From contig SADC01000227.1 of assembly GCA_004194705.1 (NCBI GenBank), forward strand, positions 149,676 through 213,675: DNA of 64,000 bases, read 5' to 3'. Positions 62,996-64,000 of this stretch are shown here, in pieces. This stretch comes from Ditylenchus dipsaci (lineage: Eukaryota; Nematoda; Chromadorea; Rhabditida; Anguinidae). The position numbers and the translations under genes were made by a program. Below the pieces are notes generated by a model that worked only from the letters and a program-made list of their open reading frames with translations, did not search any database and was not told the origin of the DNA. Position 1 is the first letter of the stretch. Each line of letters begins with the position of its first letter.

Positions 62996-63285
62996 CTATG
63001 TTCTTTCTTTGGAGGCAAATTCTTTTGTCTCCGCCCTAAGCTGGCTGGTGTCCCCGTTGCAAAGTGACGAGATGAGCCTCCTGAAGCGAACACTCTGCTT
63101 CAGGCGCCCAAGCCAACGCCAGAACCGAAGCTTCTTCCCATCCTCCGTGCCCATTGCGTATTTGAGGGAGTTGTGCCAGGCTTTCGAGTGAGTTGTAGTC
63201 TTGGCCTTGCCCTCCAAGTCAGCGCATAGCAGTTCATAGCCCACAGAAACATTGGTCTTGCGCCCCGAGCCACATCTCCAACCAT
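62996..63285 (-). CDS. Unrecognised single-exon small protein (about 96 aa)
   Basis: From ATG at 63285, preceded by TTTTTAGAC (acceptor-like), the frame reads MVGDVARG. After adding one G to the run at 63263-63266 it continues RKTNVSVGYELLCADLEGKA, then AWHNSLKYAMGTEDGKKLRF, RLKQSVRFRRLISSL and SKERT, to a stop at 62996-62998. Base composition is clearly GC-richer than the surroundings, as expected of a coding exon. It is basic. No family recognised. The single frame gap matches the homopolymer errors seen in the other genes. Confidence 0.45.
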
Positions 63286-63504
63286 GTCTAAAAAGAGGTA
63301 GAGTCAAGCAACAGTAAAAAAAGAGGCTGTAAGAAATTACATCGACGAATTACTTAAAGGGCATGTTCGTGCGTGATGAACACAATTTTTTAAAATAGAA
63401 AAGGCGCGAACCAGGCGTGCCAGAGATTTGAAAAAGATTAAAATTTTGTATATGAATTTAAATTTCGTCAACACCAGCAATTGTGTGTGCAGCGAAAGGC
63501 AATG

Positions 63505-64000
63505 AGTACCAAGTTAACCACCCTCAGTCAGCCGGTTGGGTCTCGAGTTAAATGAGCTGGGCCTTTGGTGTCCTCGTGCTTTGAGTTTGAATTCGCCGAG
63601 CCTTTGGTTCGGTGTTTGGTTGTTTCGGGTAACTGCTTCCGGTTGGTTATCCCTCGGTTTCGGTTTTCTGTCGAGTTTTAGATTTGCCTTTGGTTCTGCC
63701 TCTATCGTGCGTGGCTGCACACTTGTATAGCGAACAGGGCGGAACAAGTAATAATCCAATTTTTCATACCAACTCTTCTCGATTTTCTCGTTTTTTGTAG
63801 ATCTGTCAGGTAAACAAGACTTTCGATTTCGGTTACCTGAACCGAAATCGAGGGATAACAACAGGAAGCAGTTAAGTTACATAAACAACACCGAACCAAA
63901 GGCTCAGCGAATCCAAAACTCAGATCACGAGACACTCTGAAGAGCGTACAGCTCAGCCTCACTCGGGACCCGACCCGGCTGAATGACAGGGGTTAAGTTG
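63505..64000. mobile_element. Fold-back element running off the right edge
   Basis: Left arm 63510-63670 (GCCGGTTGGGTCTCGAGTTA, CGAGCCTTTGGTTCGGTGTT, TGGTTATCCCTCGGTTTCGG) and right arm 63835-64000, the inverse (CCGAAATCGAGGGATAACAA, AACACCGAACCAAAGGCTCA). The open frames here are arm sequence. Confidence 0.7.

Noticed and set aside
63514..63861. 115-codon minus-strand frame rich in charged residues
   Set aside because: It is one arm and the centre of the fold-back element at the right edge.

Overview
This is a stretch of an animal (invertebrate) nuclear genome. It is AT-rich, its genes are split by short GT-AG introns, it has no bacterial features, and most of it is repeats. Several genes have an AG acceptor a few bases before their ATG. 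This would fit spliced-leader trans-splicing, as in nematodes or flatworms, but no leader RNA gene was found. The species is not identified.

Recognisable host genes: the 5' part of ALG12 (260-1555, minus); a DDX5/DDX17 (p68) DEAD-box RNA helicase with an 18-nt microexon (3654-10379, minus); a mitochondrial-type 2-Cys peroxiredoxin (37593-38496, plus); and valyl-tRNA synthetase (51266-57786, minus). Splice logic also supports four unnamed genes: 2676-2988 plus, 27637-28230 minus, 32404-33177 plus and 59533-59945 minus. A single-exon ORF of about 96 codons lies at 62996-63285 minus. A broken relative of the 32.4-kb gene lies at 11039-13268. Single-base gaps interrupt the frame in nearly every real gene, mostly in homopolymers, so this looks like assembly error, not gene death.

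The rest is nested inverted repeats. Two transposase sources are visible: a hAT element with intact ends and an 8-bp target duplication (44419-48234), and a MULE (Mutator-like) transposase inside a fold-back element (48379-49627). Around them are many fold-back elements whose arms are arrays of short tandem units (about 12-21 bp). The short outer terminus is shared between elements while the tandem unit differs. Several have clean 8- or 9-bp direct duplications, pointing to hAT or MULE mobilisation. Other families are palindromic MITEs (including a hairpin-ended CCAAGTGG family and a CCGTATTT family with TA duplications), Tigger/pogo-like TA elements, tRNA-derived SINEs arranged as head-to-head pairs, and minisatellites.

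Layout: 0-11 kb ALG12 and p68; 11-37 kb repeats with small genes at 27.6 and 32.4 kb; 37.6-38.5 kb peroxiredoxin; 39-44 kb nested MITEs; 44.4-51 kb hAT, MULE and unassigned exons; 51.3-57.8 kb valyl-tRNA synthetase; 57.8-64 kb fold-back elements and two small genes. A 1.17-kb sequence is present in inverted copies at 17.4-18.6 and 38.7-39.9 kb.
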